In this document: positions 37,596 through 48,821 of the stretch, one piece after another | Layout: every line of letters begins with the position of its first letter | Numbering within the stretch: the first letter of the stretch is position 1 | Assembly (NCBI GenBank): GCA_020226215.1 | Contig: CM035229.1 | Span: 82,167,343 to 82,231,342, forward strand | Origin: Sindora glabra | Taxonomy: Eukaryota > Streptophyta > Magnoliopsida > Fabales > Fabaceae | DNA: 64,000 nt | Direction: 5' to 3' | Made by a program: the position numbers and the translations under genes | Notes under the pieces: model-generated | Told to the model about the DNA's origin: nothing | Seen by the model: only the letters and a program-made list of their open reading frames with translations | The model's database searches: none

Positions 37596-38187
37596 ATGGG
37601 AAACAGCCCTTCAGGAGCAAGTGGCAAGCGCATCTACGAGGATTTCGAACCTTTCTGCGAATGGCGCAGAGAGGAAGAACATGACACTCTTAACATTCAT
37701 CTTGAGGGTAAATTTCTGAGTTTTCGATTGCTATTTTCCAATTAATTTTACAATTAAGATTTGAGCTTTTTTTATGCGTTTTGCAGGTTTCAAAAGGGAT
37801 CAACTTCAGGTTGAAACCAAGAAGGGAAGTCTAATAATCAGTGGAGAGAGGCCCTTGGACTCACCTAAATGGAAGCGGTTCTGCAAAGAGGTTAAAATTG
37901 GAAAGGATTGGAAGGTAGATGAAATCAGCTCACAAATTCTAGTCGGTGATGGTGGGATTCTTTCCATCAAAATACCAAAGAGGCCAACACTTAGACGCCG
38001 GCTGGGGAATTCATTTTCAAGAGTGAATTCCAAAGTCAGGGAGTCATTTTGCAGACTGAAACCGAGCGACGCCACTTTGGCTACTATTAAAGGTGGAGTG
38101 CTGCTTATGGTGCTGCTTACGCTGTTGGTTGCCTTTGGAGCTTATGCAATGCAAAGATACAGACTCCCATATAAGGCTGACGACTAA
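37596..38187 (+). CDS. RTM2-like HSP20-domain membrane protein, copy 4
   Basis: Exons 37596-37707 and 37787-38187 are joined in phase 1 at the shared glycine codon (donor GTAAAT, acceptor TTTTGCAG), giving 170 residues; the intron is only 79 bp. The N-terminus MGNSPSGASGKRIYEDFEPF fits the strict N-myristoylation pattern (Gly-2, Ser-6). The alpha-crystallin domain spans about residues 13-102, with LEGFKRDQLQV, IISGERPLDSPKW and GGILSIKIPK. A basic, serine-containing linker follows (RRRLGNSFSRVNSK), then a hydrophobic segment at about 140-158 (GGVLLMVLLTLLVAFGAYA) and a charged tail. This is the best-preserved copy and closest to copy 3. A TATA-like CTATATATATAG near 37396 is a promoter candidate. 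Family members include Arabidopsis RTM2, a phloem protein that limits potyvirus spread; this copy is shorter and its role is unknown. Confidence 0.87.
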
Positions 38188-38799
38188 ATCTTATTATTTT
38201 AATTTACTGATTAACAGAAAAAAAAAATAATTCACCAATAGAGTGCTTTAATTTCAATAAATAGTTGGTGATCTATATCGGTAGTATTTCAAGAGATATT
38301 CATGTTTACTCCGATTATATCACGTGGTCTTTATCTTCTTAAATAATTACTTGACAGCTATATATACATCGCATCCACTATTTATGTTTTGAATTTTTGT
38401 TTGATCCGGCTCATTAAATATGGCTCGACTCATTGTATATAGAGCTCAAAAACTAACGCATGTCATTATTAATTAATGACACTACAAGAAATATTTAGCA
38501 ACGGATTTACCATTAGTAATGAATCTGCAAGCCCTCAAAAATAATTGATGATATAATCTGGATTTAGTGATAGACGTTTCAACATATGTTGCTGCTTGCT
38601 AATTTTGTCAATAATTTGTTAATTTTTTTTCAAAAAACTTAGTCACAAAACTAAAAAATAAATAAATTACTAATAAATTTAGTAATGAAGTTATGCACGA
38701 AAGTTTGAAATTTTATTCGATTGTGTGATGAAATTTTGTAAAAATTACCAATAGATTTAGCAACATACTAATTTGCCAATAATTTAGATCTTGACATTA

Positions 38800-39395
38800 T
38801 TTTACAATTAGCTAATAATTATAACGGTTAACTAATTGTATTAATTATTAGCTGATAATTTATTATATTAGTTAATTTAATTAATTGATTATATTAGTTA
38901 TTTGAATAAAAATATTTTATAAAATTATTATTTATAATTATTTATTTATATATAAAATGATAAATAAAGATATGAGTATATTTTATAAGTTATTTAAGTA
39001 TTCTTTATTTTAGTAAATTTTTTTGTAAATAATATGCCATTATAATTTATTATATATTAAATATTTCTTTAAAATTAAATTAATATAATTTTTAGAGTTA
39101 TTAAATTTTCTTTTAAGAAATTAATATGAGTGCTTTAGGTTTTTTTTATGAAGGATAAACTTGAAAATATTAAAATTAATTGGGGATAATTTAGTATTTT
39201 TATAAATTAATTAACTAATAGCCAATTAAAAATATTAATATTACCAACATTTTCAAAATAGCTTTTTGAAAGGCAATCAACTAATCTATTTAACTAATTG
39301 TCAAATATCAAAATCAACTTATTAACAAGTCAACTAACTAAAAATGATTAAATTAGCCAAAATCATTTCAACAGCCATTTGCTAAATAAGTCTTT
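38800..39395. repeat. Candidate MITE nested in the CACTA-like element
   Basis: The right part ends AGCCATTTGCTAAATAAGTC, and the region is full of TTAGCTGATAA/TTAACTAATAG words on both strands, typical of a common plant hAT-type MITE with words like TTAGCTGTTAGCTG. The left edge is unclear and no target duplication was identified. Confidence 0.3.
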
Positions 39396-39959
39396 TATAT
39401 TAGACTTTATCGCCATCCTTCTCTTTTTCCCTCTCCTCCCTGTGCTATCAACGCATTTTTTCCCATCGCCATTGTCTGCTTTGCTGCTAACTACTTTCAT
39501 TATAATTAGTGACTTTTCTTAAATAGCTAACATTTTAGTATTTTTTTCCATTTTTTAATAATTTGAAGGTTGTTAATTTATTAAATTTTCTATTATTTTG
39601 ATCTTGGTTTATATTATTTAGGCTTAATTATTTTCTAATTAGTTGGTTTGCATGGTTTTGACCTTAATTTCAATGTTGTATTGGGTGTTTCTGCTAAAGA
39701 TTATTTGAGTATTTACATTTATTTGCTTGAAATTTTTATGTTTCTGAAGAATATTATTTTTGATGAAGATAGTTTTTGGGTTAGTATTTCAATGTTGAAT
39801 GTGGTGTTATTGTAATATCCGATCATCCTTTCAACAATTTTCATGAATTTTTTTATAAGAATGGTATTGTTTAGTTTATGATAGCTTATTTAATATTTTT
39901 ATATTAAACTATCTATTTAATGTGTATTAATTATATTTCAATTTTAGGTATGTTAGTAG

Positions 39960-40545
39960 TTATCAAGTTAGAAAATTAGAAAAATGACATTAATTTTTAT
40001 TTAAGTTAGAAAATTAAAATTAGTTTTAGTTTTAATATTAGTATATATTAGTTTTTCGTTAAGTTAATATTTATTAAACTAGAAATTTGGAATTAGTTTT
40101 AGTTCTAGTATTAGATTCTAATCAACGAAGTATTTATTAAGTTAGAAAATTGAAAATAGTTTTTTAGTTAAGTTAAAAAATTAGTATTATTCTTTAGTTA
40201 AGTTATAAAATTAATATTAATTTTAGTTTACTTAGTATTTATTAAGTTAGAAAATTAAAAATAATTTTTTAGTTAAGCTATAAAATTATTATATTAGTTT
40301 TAGTTTTTAGCATTAGTATTAGGTTTTAGTTAACTTAGTATTTGTTAAGATAGAAAATCAAAATTAGTTTTAGTTATTAATATTAGTATTAGGTTTAAGT
40401 TAACTTAGTACTTGTGAAGTTAGAAAATTAAAAGTAATTTTAATTTTAATATTAGTATTAGTTTTTAATCAAGTTAGAAACTTGAAATTACTTTTAGTTA
40501 AATTAGGAAAGTGAAATTACTTTTTAATTAAATAAAAAAATTAGT
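39960..40545 (+). repeat. Degenerate AT-rich minisatellite
   Basis: The phrase AAGTTAGAAAATTAAAATTA followed by GTTTTAGTT and ATTAGTATTAG recurs at least seven times with spacing of roughly 50-110 bp and frequent substitutions and indels. It lies inside the CACTA-like element. The array is non-coding and looks old. Confidence 0.65.
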
Positions 40546-42640
40546 TATTTTATTATTATAACTTAATTTGTATTGTAATAATTGGTTGTTTTATTTATTG
40601 AATGATATAAGTTATTTTGTTGTCATTATGTAGACACAAATTCACTTTTATTAAGGGCGGCCATGGGCTCATAGGCTTGTCAGCAACTCTATCATCTTTG
40701 ACCACTCTAAACACTACCCTATCAATAACTATAGAACCATCAACATTAACTAGGTCATAGATATTACTGTTATCACCTAGGCATGAGTCTTAGGCTTCCT
40801 ACTTTACTCCTTAAGGCCTTATCCCGATTGCTCCTCAAAGCTTTATCCCAACTGCTTCTCAAGACCCCATCTAGTAAAGTGCCCTAATATAGGCCATTTG
40901 TTTGAGATAGCCACCATATATCCTTAAGGTAGAGACCTAGATAATGGTAAAATTTATGTGTATCAGGAGGGTAACTCGTAAGTATTATTTAACATTCAAT
41001 GACATGATAATTGTTAGTTTTATAATAAATGGCAACTTCATATTTTGCACTGATGTATTTAGTTGTAAGTTGAATTTGACATTAACCCATGGTTCCGTTA
41101 AGGATATAATAAAAATGATGTAGGCTTATTTAATGAAGCTAACCTTTACCTACACTAGTGTCTACTGTGTCTCCCAGAATCTTAAAGATGTCTGGTTTAA
41201 AAATTGACAGGTAAATTTAGTATTAGTATAAATATATGCATATGTATTTATACTTTAATTTAGTAATTTATATTTATTTAACTTTAATTATTCAATATTT
41301 GCATGAGGTTAAAAAAATAGAATATCTACTACTAAAAGGAGCCTACACTGACAGTTCTATCTCTATATATGAGCATAAAAGGAAAGTGATAAGTTTTAAT
41401 TTTAAGTTAGATTTAACATTATTTCATTTTGTAAGTTTTATTTTATACATATATTTTCAAGCAGCTAGCTTTGGCTAGATGCCTATTGGTCCAAAAATGT
41501 TCCTGTGCACTTATACTTATGTAAGCAAGAAAGATACTTTAGGAGTTTATAGATAAGAAAGTAAACAAGACTTCAATGAGATTTAGTTACTATTTATGAT
41601 ATGTATTGTATTATATATTTTCATTTATGGAAAAGTGTTTAACATTCAAATTTAATATTGTAAGGCGAGTACTTCAGGATATTAGAGACGTAGTTTTCTT
41701 AAGCATCAATTAAAGATGGTGAAGGTACTTTGCCTAGGTTAGTAAGACCTAGGATAAAAGCAATTAAAGGTCTAAATAAAAAGGGTCACATTTATGAAAT
41801 AGGATTAGAGACACACAAAGTTGCTAGGCCATCATTGGCCATAGTTGGTTCATCCATTCCGCTTGAGCTAAAAGAGTTGTAAAGCACTATCGAGTAGTAC
41901 AATACAAAGCTTGAGGCAGTATGAGAGAAGATGACAACCTAGGAGTAATGGCTTGCTTTTTAGCAGATAATGATTAAGTAGTAAGAGTGCAATTTGAAAA
42001 TATTATTCGAGATGTTGTAAATGGTGTCTATCGCTCTACCATCAACTAACCAGGAAGGCTAGCACTATAGGAATGACCAACAACGAGATATGCATAACTA
42101 ACCTTATAAGGTCTAAGCTTTTATTTTTATATGTATATTCATTGGATATTATTATTTTTATTATTAGATTTCATTGTCTTTTTTACATTATATATATAAA
42201 ATATTCATATTTAATTTTATTTTATGAAATTCAATTCAAAAATGTGATTGTTAAATGGATATTTGCTTTAAAAATTTGATTAATACAGATTGTTTGTTAT
42301 TTGGCTTTCTATAAAACACGTAGCATATAACAAATATATCACATATTAGTGTCAAGTTTTTTTAATAATGCCATTACTAATTTTGTAAAAAATTCCCATT
42401 TAATGATGAATTAAAAATTATCAATGGATTAACTGGCTTCTAGATTTAATTTTAGTGATAGAAATTCCATTAATCAATATAAGGTTAGCGACAGACAAAT
42501 GCATCATTAATTCCATTTATCATTCATTTTTGTTGATCATGCACTTGCAAAATTAGTGTTAAATATAAAAATTTCTATGCTAATTGAATTACCAATGCAT
42601 TATTTACCTATACTTTTAATCTATTGTTATTTTTCTTGGT

Positions 42641-43849
42641 GATAGATTTTCAAATATTATAGATGAATTTTTCATCTCTAATAAATATTGTTTTATTGCG
42701 TAATTTTTTTGTGTTATAATTTTAATATGCCATTTTTTTGCTAACTTTAGGTATACCTCTCTATTTGTTACTATTATTATTTTCATAATATGATTTTTTT
42801 TCAATAAAAACAAGTTGCTTCCCTTTAACTATGCATTAATTCTTTTTTAGAATTATTTAAAATCAATTCTAATCCTCAAAATTATCTTTAAACAAACAAC
42901 ATTGTTAAAATTTATGTTTTGCCTAATTTTATTCCAACCTTTTTCAATTTTAATTTTTAATTTTTTTTATATTGTACCATTATACAATGTTTTATATCCT
43001 TCTAAATAATTTTACTTTAAAAAGTAATTTTTTCACATATTTAAATAAAATTTGCTTATAAAAATAACTCTTTTAAAGTTAATTTTTATGCTACAATCTA
43101 TTATATTTTATTTATGTTTGATATTCTATCTTTTAAAAGCTTAAAAATTTGTAGATTTTAATTACTACTTGCATTTTTTTAAATATAATAAAATTTTGTA
43201 ACATAGATAAGAGATGTATTTTATCATGGGAATTTTTTTTAAGTATTAGTAGGAATAGTAATATATTTAATGCATACATATAAGATCTTAAGTTCGAATC
43301 TTAGATATTATGAGAAGAAAAACTTTAGGGTGCAAACATATTAAGTTAAGTTAAACATCTATATGCTCAAATGTAAATTCATCAAATATAAACAAGCTCA
43401 AAGTTGAGTTGAATATTATTAAACTCGAATATTTGAACTTGAGTTCAAATTTAACTTGAACACAAGTTTAAATGAGTTAACATGAATTTATTCGAATGGT
43501 ATATTATTATGCTTTAATATTTTATAAAAATTGAATATTTGAATTCGAATTTATACAATCTTACTCAAATGATTTGTTATTTCATTTGAAACAAATGAGT
43601 CACTCAAAATCCATATATAGATATCCATTATTCATCAATCTTAAAAATTTGTATTCAATAATTAAAAATATTAATAAAATGATTATAAAATATTCAACCA
43701 TGTATTATAAATATCTTCTAATTTTTTTCCATTTTTATTGAAAATAATATATCTTAATGAATTTTATTTTTTTTAAATGGTGCTATTAAAAATGTTTCCT
43801 AATTTAATGTTATTTTTTAAAAACTCTCGGAGTGCCTAATCAATTTCAT
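42641..43849. other. AT-rich intergenic DNA with a degenerate repeat
   Basis: No gene is supported. A stretch from 43326 (TAGGGTGCAAACATATTAAG) to about 43620 has hAT-like left-end sequence and the AAACTCGAATATTTGAAC words seen in similar degenerate repeats elsewhere in the window; its right end and target duplication were not found. Confidence 0.35.
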
Positions 43850-43879
43850 GAGAATCTGATCAAACAAGTCACATGCATA

Positions 43880-44240
43880 AAGAAACAAGTACTCAGGTGT
43901 ACATAGCGAGGTGATCCATTATACACACTTTAATGTCTAAGTTAGTATCTTAGTAAAAGAGTATGGTCTTCATGAAATAAGCATACCTTGGCCTTTTAAT
44001 ATCTCAATATGGTTGGGATTGTGAGGTATTATTAGCTTCTCATCAGTGTTGATTATTGATAATTAGGCCAAAGTATTACTTTTTATGGTGCTATTTATTG
44101 GCATTTAGGTGTGAGTTATGCTAGACATATCAACATGTGTTGGTTTGATAGTGTATGGGTTGGCCGACGATTTTAAGTACGGTCACTTACCCTCTTTCTT
44201 TCTAGAGGAGATTTGATAAAAGCAAGGTTTCCCTTTACAT
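43880..44240 (+). repeat. Old LTR-like repeat, left copy
   Basis: The sequence around AGGTGTACATAGCGAGGTGATCC, then TCTAAGTTAGTATCTTAGT, TCTTCATGAAATAAGCATACC and AGACATATCAACATGTGTTGG matches 59040-59370 in the same order and orientation, with heavy divergence. The GAGGTGATCC...CTAAGTCAGTATCTTAG theme is common in plant Gypsy LTRs. The two copies bracket the Copia element. Confidence 0.55.
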
Positions 44241-44360
44241 TGGAAAGATTATAGAATCTCTATTTCTTCACATCAATTTGGTGATGAAAATGAAAATTAT
44301 TGTTTAGATTTGGAGAAATTGGTATATCTCCCCTAGGAATCCACAATAGAATGCTTTCCT

Positions 44361-45941
44361 TGCTAGAGCTTATAAGTCAAGAAGGGGTAAATTGACTTTT
44401 AAATAAAATTTTACAAATAAATATAATGATGTTTATATATTAATACCATGAACCTCTAATATAAAATTAAAAAAAAGTGAATATGTAGTTTCAAAAAAAT
44501 GAAATATTTTAACAATAATTCAAAGTATTTCAAAACTTGTTTCTTTAAAAATTGCAATCAAAATGTTAATTTCCTTTTCTATGAAGTGTTCTAACCTTTT
44601 TAAAAAACATAATAATAGTATAAGATAAAATAAAAGATAAATAAGAAAAAGAGAGAGAGAAGAGATAACATTTAAAATTTTTATAGAGGTTCGATCATCC
44701 AAAAAGAATGCCTTTTGAGTCTATTCCTTTCTTCTCAAGCTACCAAATTTTAATTAAGGTATTAACTAACTTTTGCCTAATTACACCACCTAACTTTACA
44801 AAATACTCCTAATCTCTATTAGGATTTTTATAACCACCTAACTTTACAAAATACTATTAATCTCTACTAGAATTTTCACAACCATCTAACTTTACATGAT
44901 ACTATTAATCTCTACTAAAATTTCACTACCACCTAGCTTTGCAATATTATCCTAATCTCTACTAGAATTTTCTCAAAGAATACAAAAAGGATTTTGCTCA
45001 CAATTTCTTAAAGAGATTTTACAAGTATTTACTCAATAACATTCTTTTGAATGGATATACAAGTTTTGGCCCTAGAGTGAGTGAAAGATTAGAACTAAGA
45101 TTTCTAGAAAGAAAGCTAAAGAAAATAGCAAGTTATAGTGCAAGGCTTCAATATTTTCTTATAACTCATCTTCATATGCATGCAACCTATTTATAGATGA
45201 GAACCAACTTGGGCTCCAAGTAGTTTTTTAGCTCCAAGTTTAAATCTAGGCTTCAAGTTTCTTTTTGGCTCCAAGCAATTTGAAATTTGAAAAATAACTC
45301 CATAAATTGTTAGCTTACCTTAGAAGCTTCTTAGGATGCCATACAATCTAAAAATATCATGTAAGTATTGTATATGTCAAAAATAAAATATTTTTTTTTC
45401 ACATTTTTTTTATTTTTGACAAAGGATAGCGAGTACATTACTATTTCGCCAAAATTGTATCTTCTAGAAGACTGATCTAGCTGGCTTGTATTGCGTATGT
45501 ATTGTTCATAATTGTTCATCTAGCTATAAAATGTGTCAAGATAGCCTATATAATTTAATATTAATTTTAGTACAATTTAGGTTATCAAAATTTAAATTTC
45601 CCTCTCATTTTTGTTTTCCTACTCATAACAAATCAAAAACTCAAAATGACTTATAAATATTAACCATTGGATCTTATCATCTTTCCTTTGAAAATATTAT
45701 ATTATATTATAGCAAATAAGATTTTTACTTGGTGAGCAAGTTTGGCATTTTAAAAAAAATATTGAATAAATAGGAAATCATAAAACATTTTTTCATGTGA
45801 AAATATAATTGGGCTTTTACAAGTATGATGGCCTAAAAATATTTGAAGGGTTTGACAAGTATAAATCATTTAATTTTAAACCCAAATAAGTTAGATAATA
45901 AAAGCAATAGAAATTTATAGGATTAAATTCCAACTTATACA
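44361..45941 (-). repeat. 3' LTR of the Copia element
   Basis: The copy begins TGCTAGAGCTTATAAG and ends CAACTTATACA on the plus strand. It matches the right-hand LTR along its whole length, including AATATAATGATGTTTATATA, repeated CACCTAACTTTACAA blocks, and CTATTTATAGATGAGAA. There are frequent point differences and small indels, so the insertion is old. Confidence 0.82.
44745..44960. repeat. Short tandem units inside the 3' LTR
   Basis: The phrase ACCACCTAACTTTACAAAAT followed by ACTCCTAATCTCTACTAGAA-like sequence is repeated four times with a unit of about 55-60 bp. The 5' LTR has the same array with about three units (57700-57810), so the units predate insertion and the copy number then changed. 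Confidence 0.65.
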
Positions 45942-48821
45942 AATATTAATAAATCCAATTTATTTCCTTATTCTTCTTTTTTTTATAATGACAAACTTTT
46001 GCAAAGTTTTACTAAAAGAACTTATTCAAGCATATAAAGGATATCAAAGCATTATAAGTATATTAAGCTACATGGATATATCAAAATAATTTAATCAAAT
46101 CATGATTCAATCAGAGCATTTTATAAAAAAAATGTACTAAAGTCTTATAAGACTTTAAACTGCTCCCTTTGAATTTAAAATGCCTTGAAAAATTTTCTCC
46201 TCCTAAACACATGGACATTTCTCTTTCAAAATATTTCTTCTTAAAAATGATTTTGCAGTTTCTATTTCAAAAACTTTGTATCCTCCTTTTTGTGTTCTAA
46301 AAATTTTAAAACTTTGCATCCTCCTTTCTCCCCCTTTTGTCATTAGTAAAAACCAATGTTAAAGTATATTAATAGTATTAGAGAAAAAATAATTGACAAA
46401 AAATAGAAGCAAAAAGAAAATAAGAGCAAAAATAGAATGAAAAACCAAGAGCAAAAACAGAAGCAAAAAATTGATAGAAAAGAAAATAGTATAAAAAAAA
46501 GTCAAAATAGGTAAATCAAAATAAAAATTAGTATCAAAGTAAACACCAATATCAGAGTAAAAATAAATAATAGACAAAAGCATGTGATAATAAAAAGACA
46601 AAGGTAAAAAAGTAAAAAATAATTATAAGTCAGAAAATAAGTGGGGAAAATTAATAGTGATAAAAATCATAACATGAAATAGAAAAAAAGAACATTAGAA
46701 AATGACAAGGTGAAGTAAAAAATCATTAAAAATTTTAGACCAATAGAATAAATAAATATAAATGACAAAATAATAGAAGCATCTAAAGCAGTTAATTTTA
46801 CATAAAAAGATATATCAAACAAACAAGAAGTCAAACAAAAAAGGATACCAATAGAGAGAGTCATAAATAAGATATAGTGGAAATTAAATAGTGAGATAAC
46901 AAATAAAAGATCACACGAGAAGTAACAAAAAGCAGATGATTATATAACTGTCTATAAAAGCTATAATAAGCAGTATTAACACCTGTGAAACCCTCAACTA
47001 AAATCGTTAATAAAATTCTAATTGTTTTAACAGTTTTAGATGCATATGCAAAAGTAAAATGCCTAAGATCTATAATATATATGCTTAGGTTAACTAAACT
47101 TATGTTATTTAAGGATTCTTAGAGGATTTAGTCTGTACTAGCAATAAATTAATGATTGTCTTCATTTGAGGTTGTAAATTTTTTACGTCACTATCAACTT
47201 TATTAGTCAGACTGATAAGATCTCTTTCAAGCTTATCAATTCTATCTTCATTACTTTGCTTGGAATTGGATGAACCTGCTTATTTAGCTATAGTTGGAAG
47301 ATAGGGCATGGTAGGAATGTAAGCCTCATGCATCATAGGATCTGTAAAGAAAGTAAAAAGGTCAAGTGATAGTTGGTTGGAATATGGTGGAGAAGGTTGT
47401 GGTTTCGAAGTATTTTTAGTTTTGTTTGGTTGAAGTAATTCTGCAATTAGTGATTCAATAGATGATTCTTCAACAAGTGTTGCTGCAATAAGGTTAAAAG
47501 TGTTTTAATTAGGGATGTATGGCAAGGCTAAAGGAGTTTGGCTAGGTTGTTCTACCTAAATAGTCCACTGTTTAGGCTCATTTTCTCAAGTTGTGAAGAA
47601 TTTTGTGACGTTAGGCAAAGAGAGCATTGGATTGGCGCTTACGGTTTTCCTATCTTATGAAAATATAGCTCAACTAGGTTGGATAACAAAAATGGGTCTT
47701 TAAAAGATGGTAGAACTCATGAAGTCCAGTAATTGAAGCAAAGTTATAGAGGCTACAAATTAAAAGAGCTCTAAGGAGGGCTACTATTGCTTTCAAATTC
47801 AAGAACAACACCAATGTCTTTTCCAATTCTACCTCAATATCCATATGCTCATTTGTTTCCTCATGTACTAGTATACTAAACTCTTTATTAATAATTCATA
47901 CTAGGTTTTAGTCTCCCAATTACTAGCAAGTTATTTTTCTTCTTTTGCATTCTTTTCTTCTTCATCCTTCTCTTCTTCTTCTCTTATCTGAATTTCTTCT
48001 TCTTCCTCTTTGGTTTCTTTTTCAGTATCTACTATATTGAGTTTTTCTTTGAGCTTTCTAATTTCTTCTTCCAATTGCCTTTTCTTAGCTGTAGCAATTT
48101 TAATTTGATATCTAGTAATTTGTTTATATATTTTTCATTTGCTGGCTCAATATCAAACTTATTATATATTATCTCCATTTTCTCAAAGTTATATTCTAGC
48201 TTAATGACTTCTTTAGCCTTTTGCTTTCTTACTTTTGTCTCATAGTAGTTAAGCACAAAGTCAACTTCTCTTACTCTATCGGATCTTTTTCTTTCTTCAC
48301 TTATTTCCTCATTTTTCTTCTTGCCACTACTACTACCTAACTTCATTATTTTTAAAGCTTTGATAACTTTTTTCACTTTTCTAGCTTCTGCTTCTCTAGG
48401 GTCTTCTTTCAACTTCATTTTTCTTTTTCCTTTATTAGACTTCTCAGACTTCTTTTTTTCTAAACTTTTCCTTCCACTAATATGTATTCTTTAAACAGGC
48501 ACTTAAAGGGGGCATCAGTTTTCTCCTCCTCCTTCTCTTCTTCTTCTACAAATTTCTTCTTTAGTTTTCTAATTCCACGAATCTTAGTTGAATAATTTTT
48601 CAAGTCAATAATTTTGCTATTTATCTTAACAAGAAGCTCAGGTTCTTTATTAAAAGCTAATGTCTTGAGCTAATTATCATTCATGACATTGCCACCTAAA
48701 ACTCCTTACCTTTTTTCCTAAACAAATCTACCTTAAAATGTTTAAGGATTTTAGTAATTACCATACCATATCCTATGTGAGCATCAGTTCTACCCTTAAT
48801 AGACAGAATTTACCTAGTGAT

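Larger units (their letters stand above)
38480..42640. mobile_element. Degenerate CACTA (En/Spm-like) transposon
   Basis: The left end CACTACAAGAAATATTTAGC (starting at 38480) is the canonical CACTA terminus, followed by the subterminal AACGGATTTACC and AGTGATAGACG words usual for this superfamily. Similar words (TTAGTGATAGAAATTCC, TTAGCGACAGAC) reappear in inverted context near 42450-42495. A decayed right terminus, TTTCTTGGTG, sits near 42631-42640 (expected TTTCTTGTAGTG). No 3-bp target duplication is visible. No intact transposase frame is present; patches of more balanced composition at 40640-41200 and 41640-42060 may be transposase relics but could not be assigned. Other repeats are nested inside. 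Confidence 0.6.

Noticed and set aside
46359..46864. Hydrophobic minus-strand frames that look like membrane proteins
   Set aside because: They are Phe/Leu-rich because they read A/T-rich DNA next to the Copia 3' LTR; composition alone explains the hydrophobicity.
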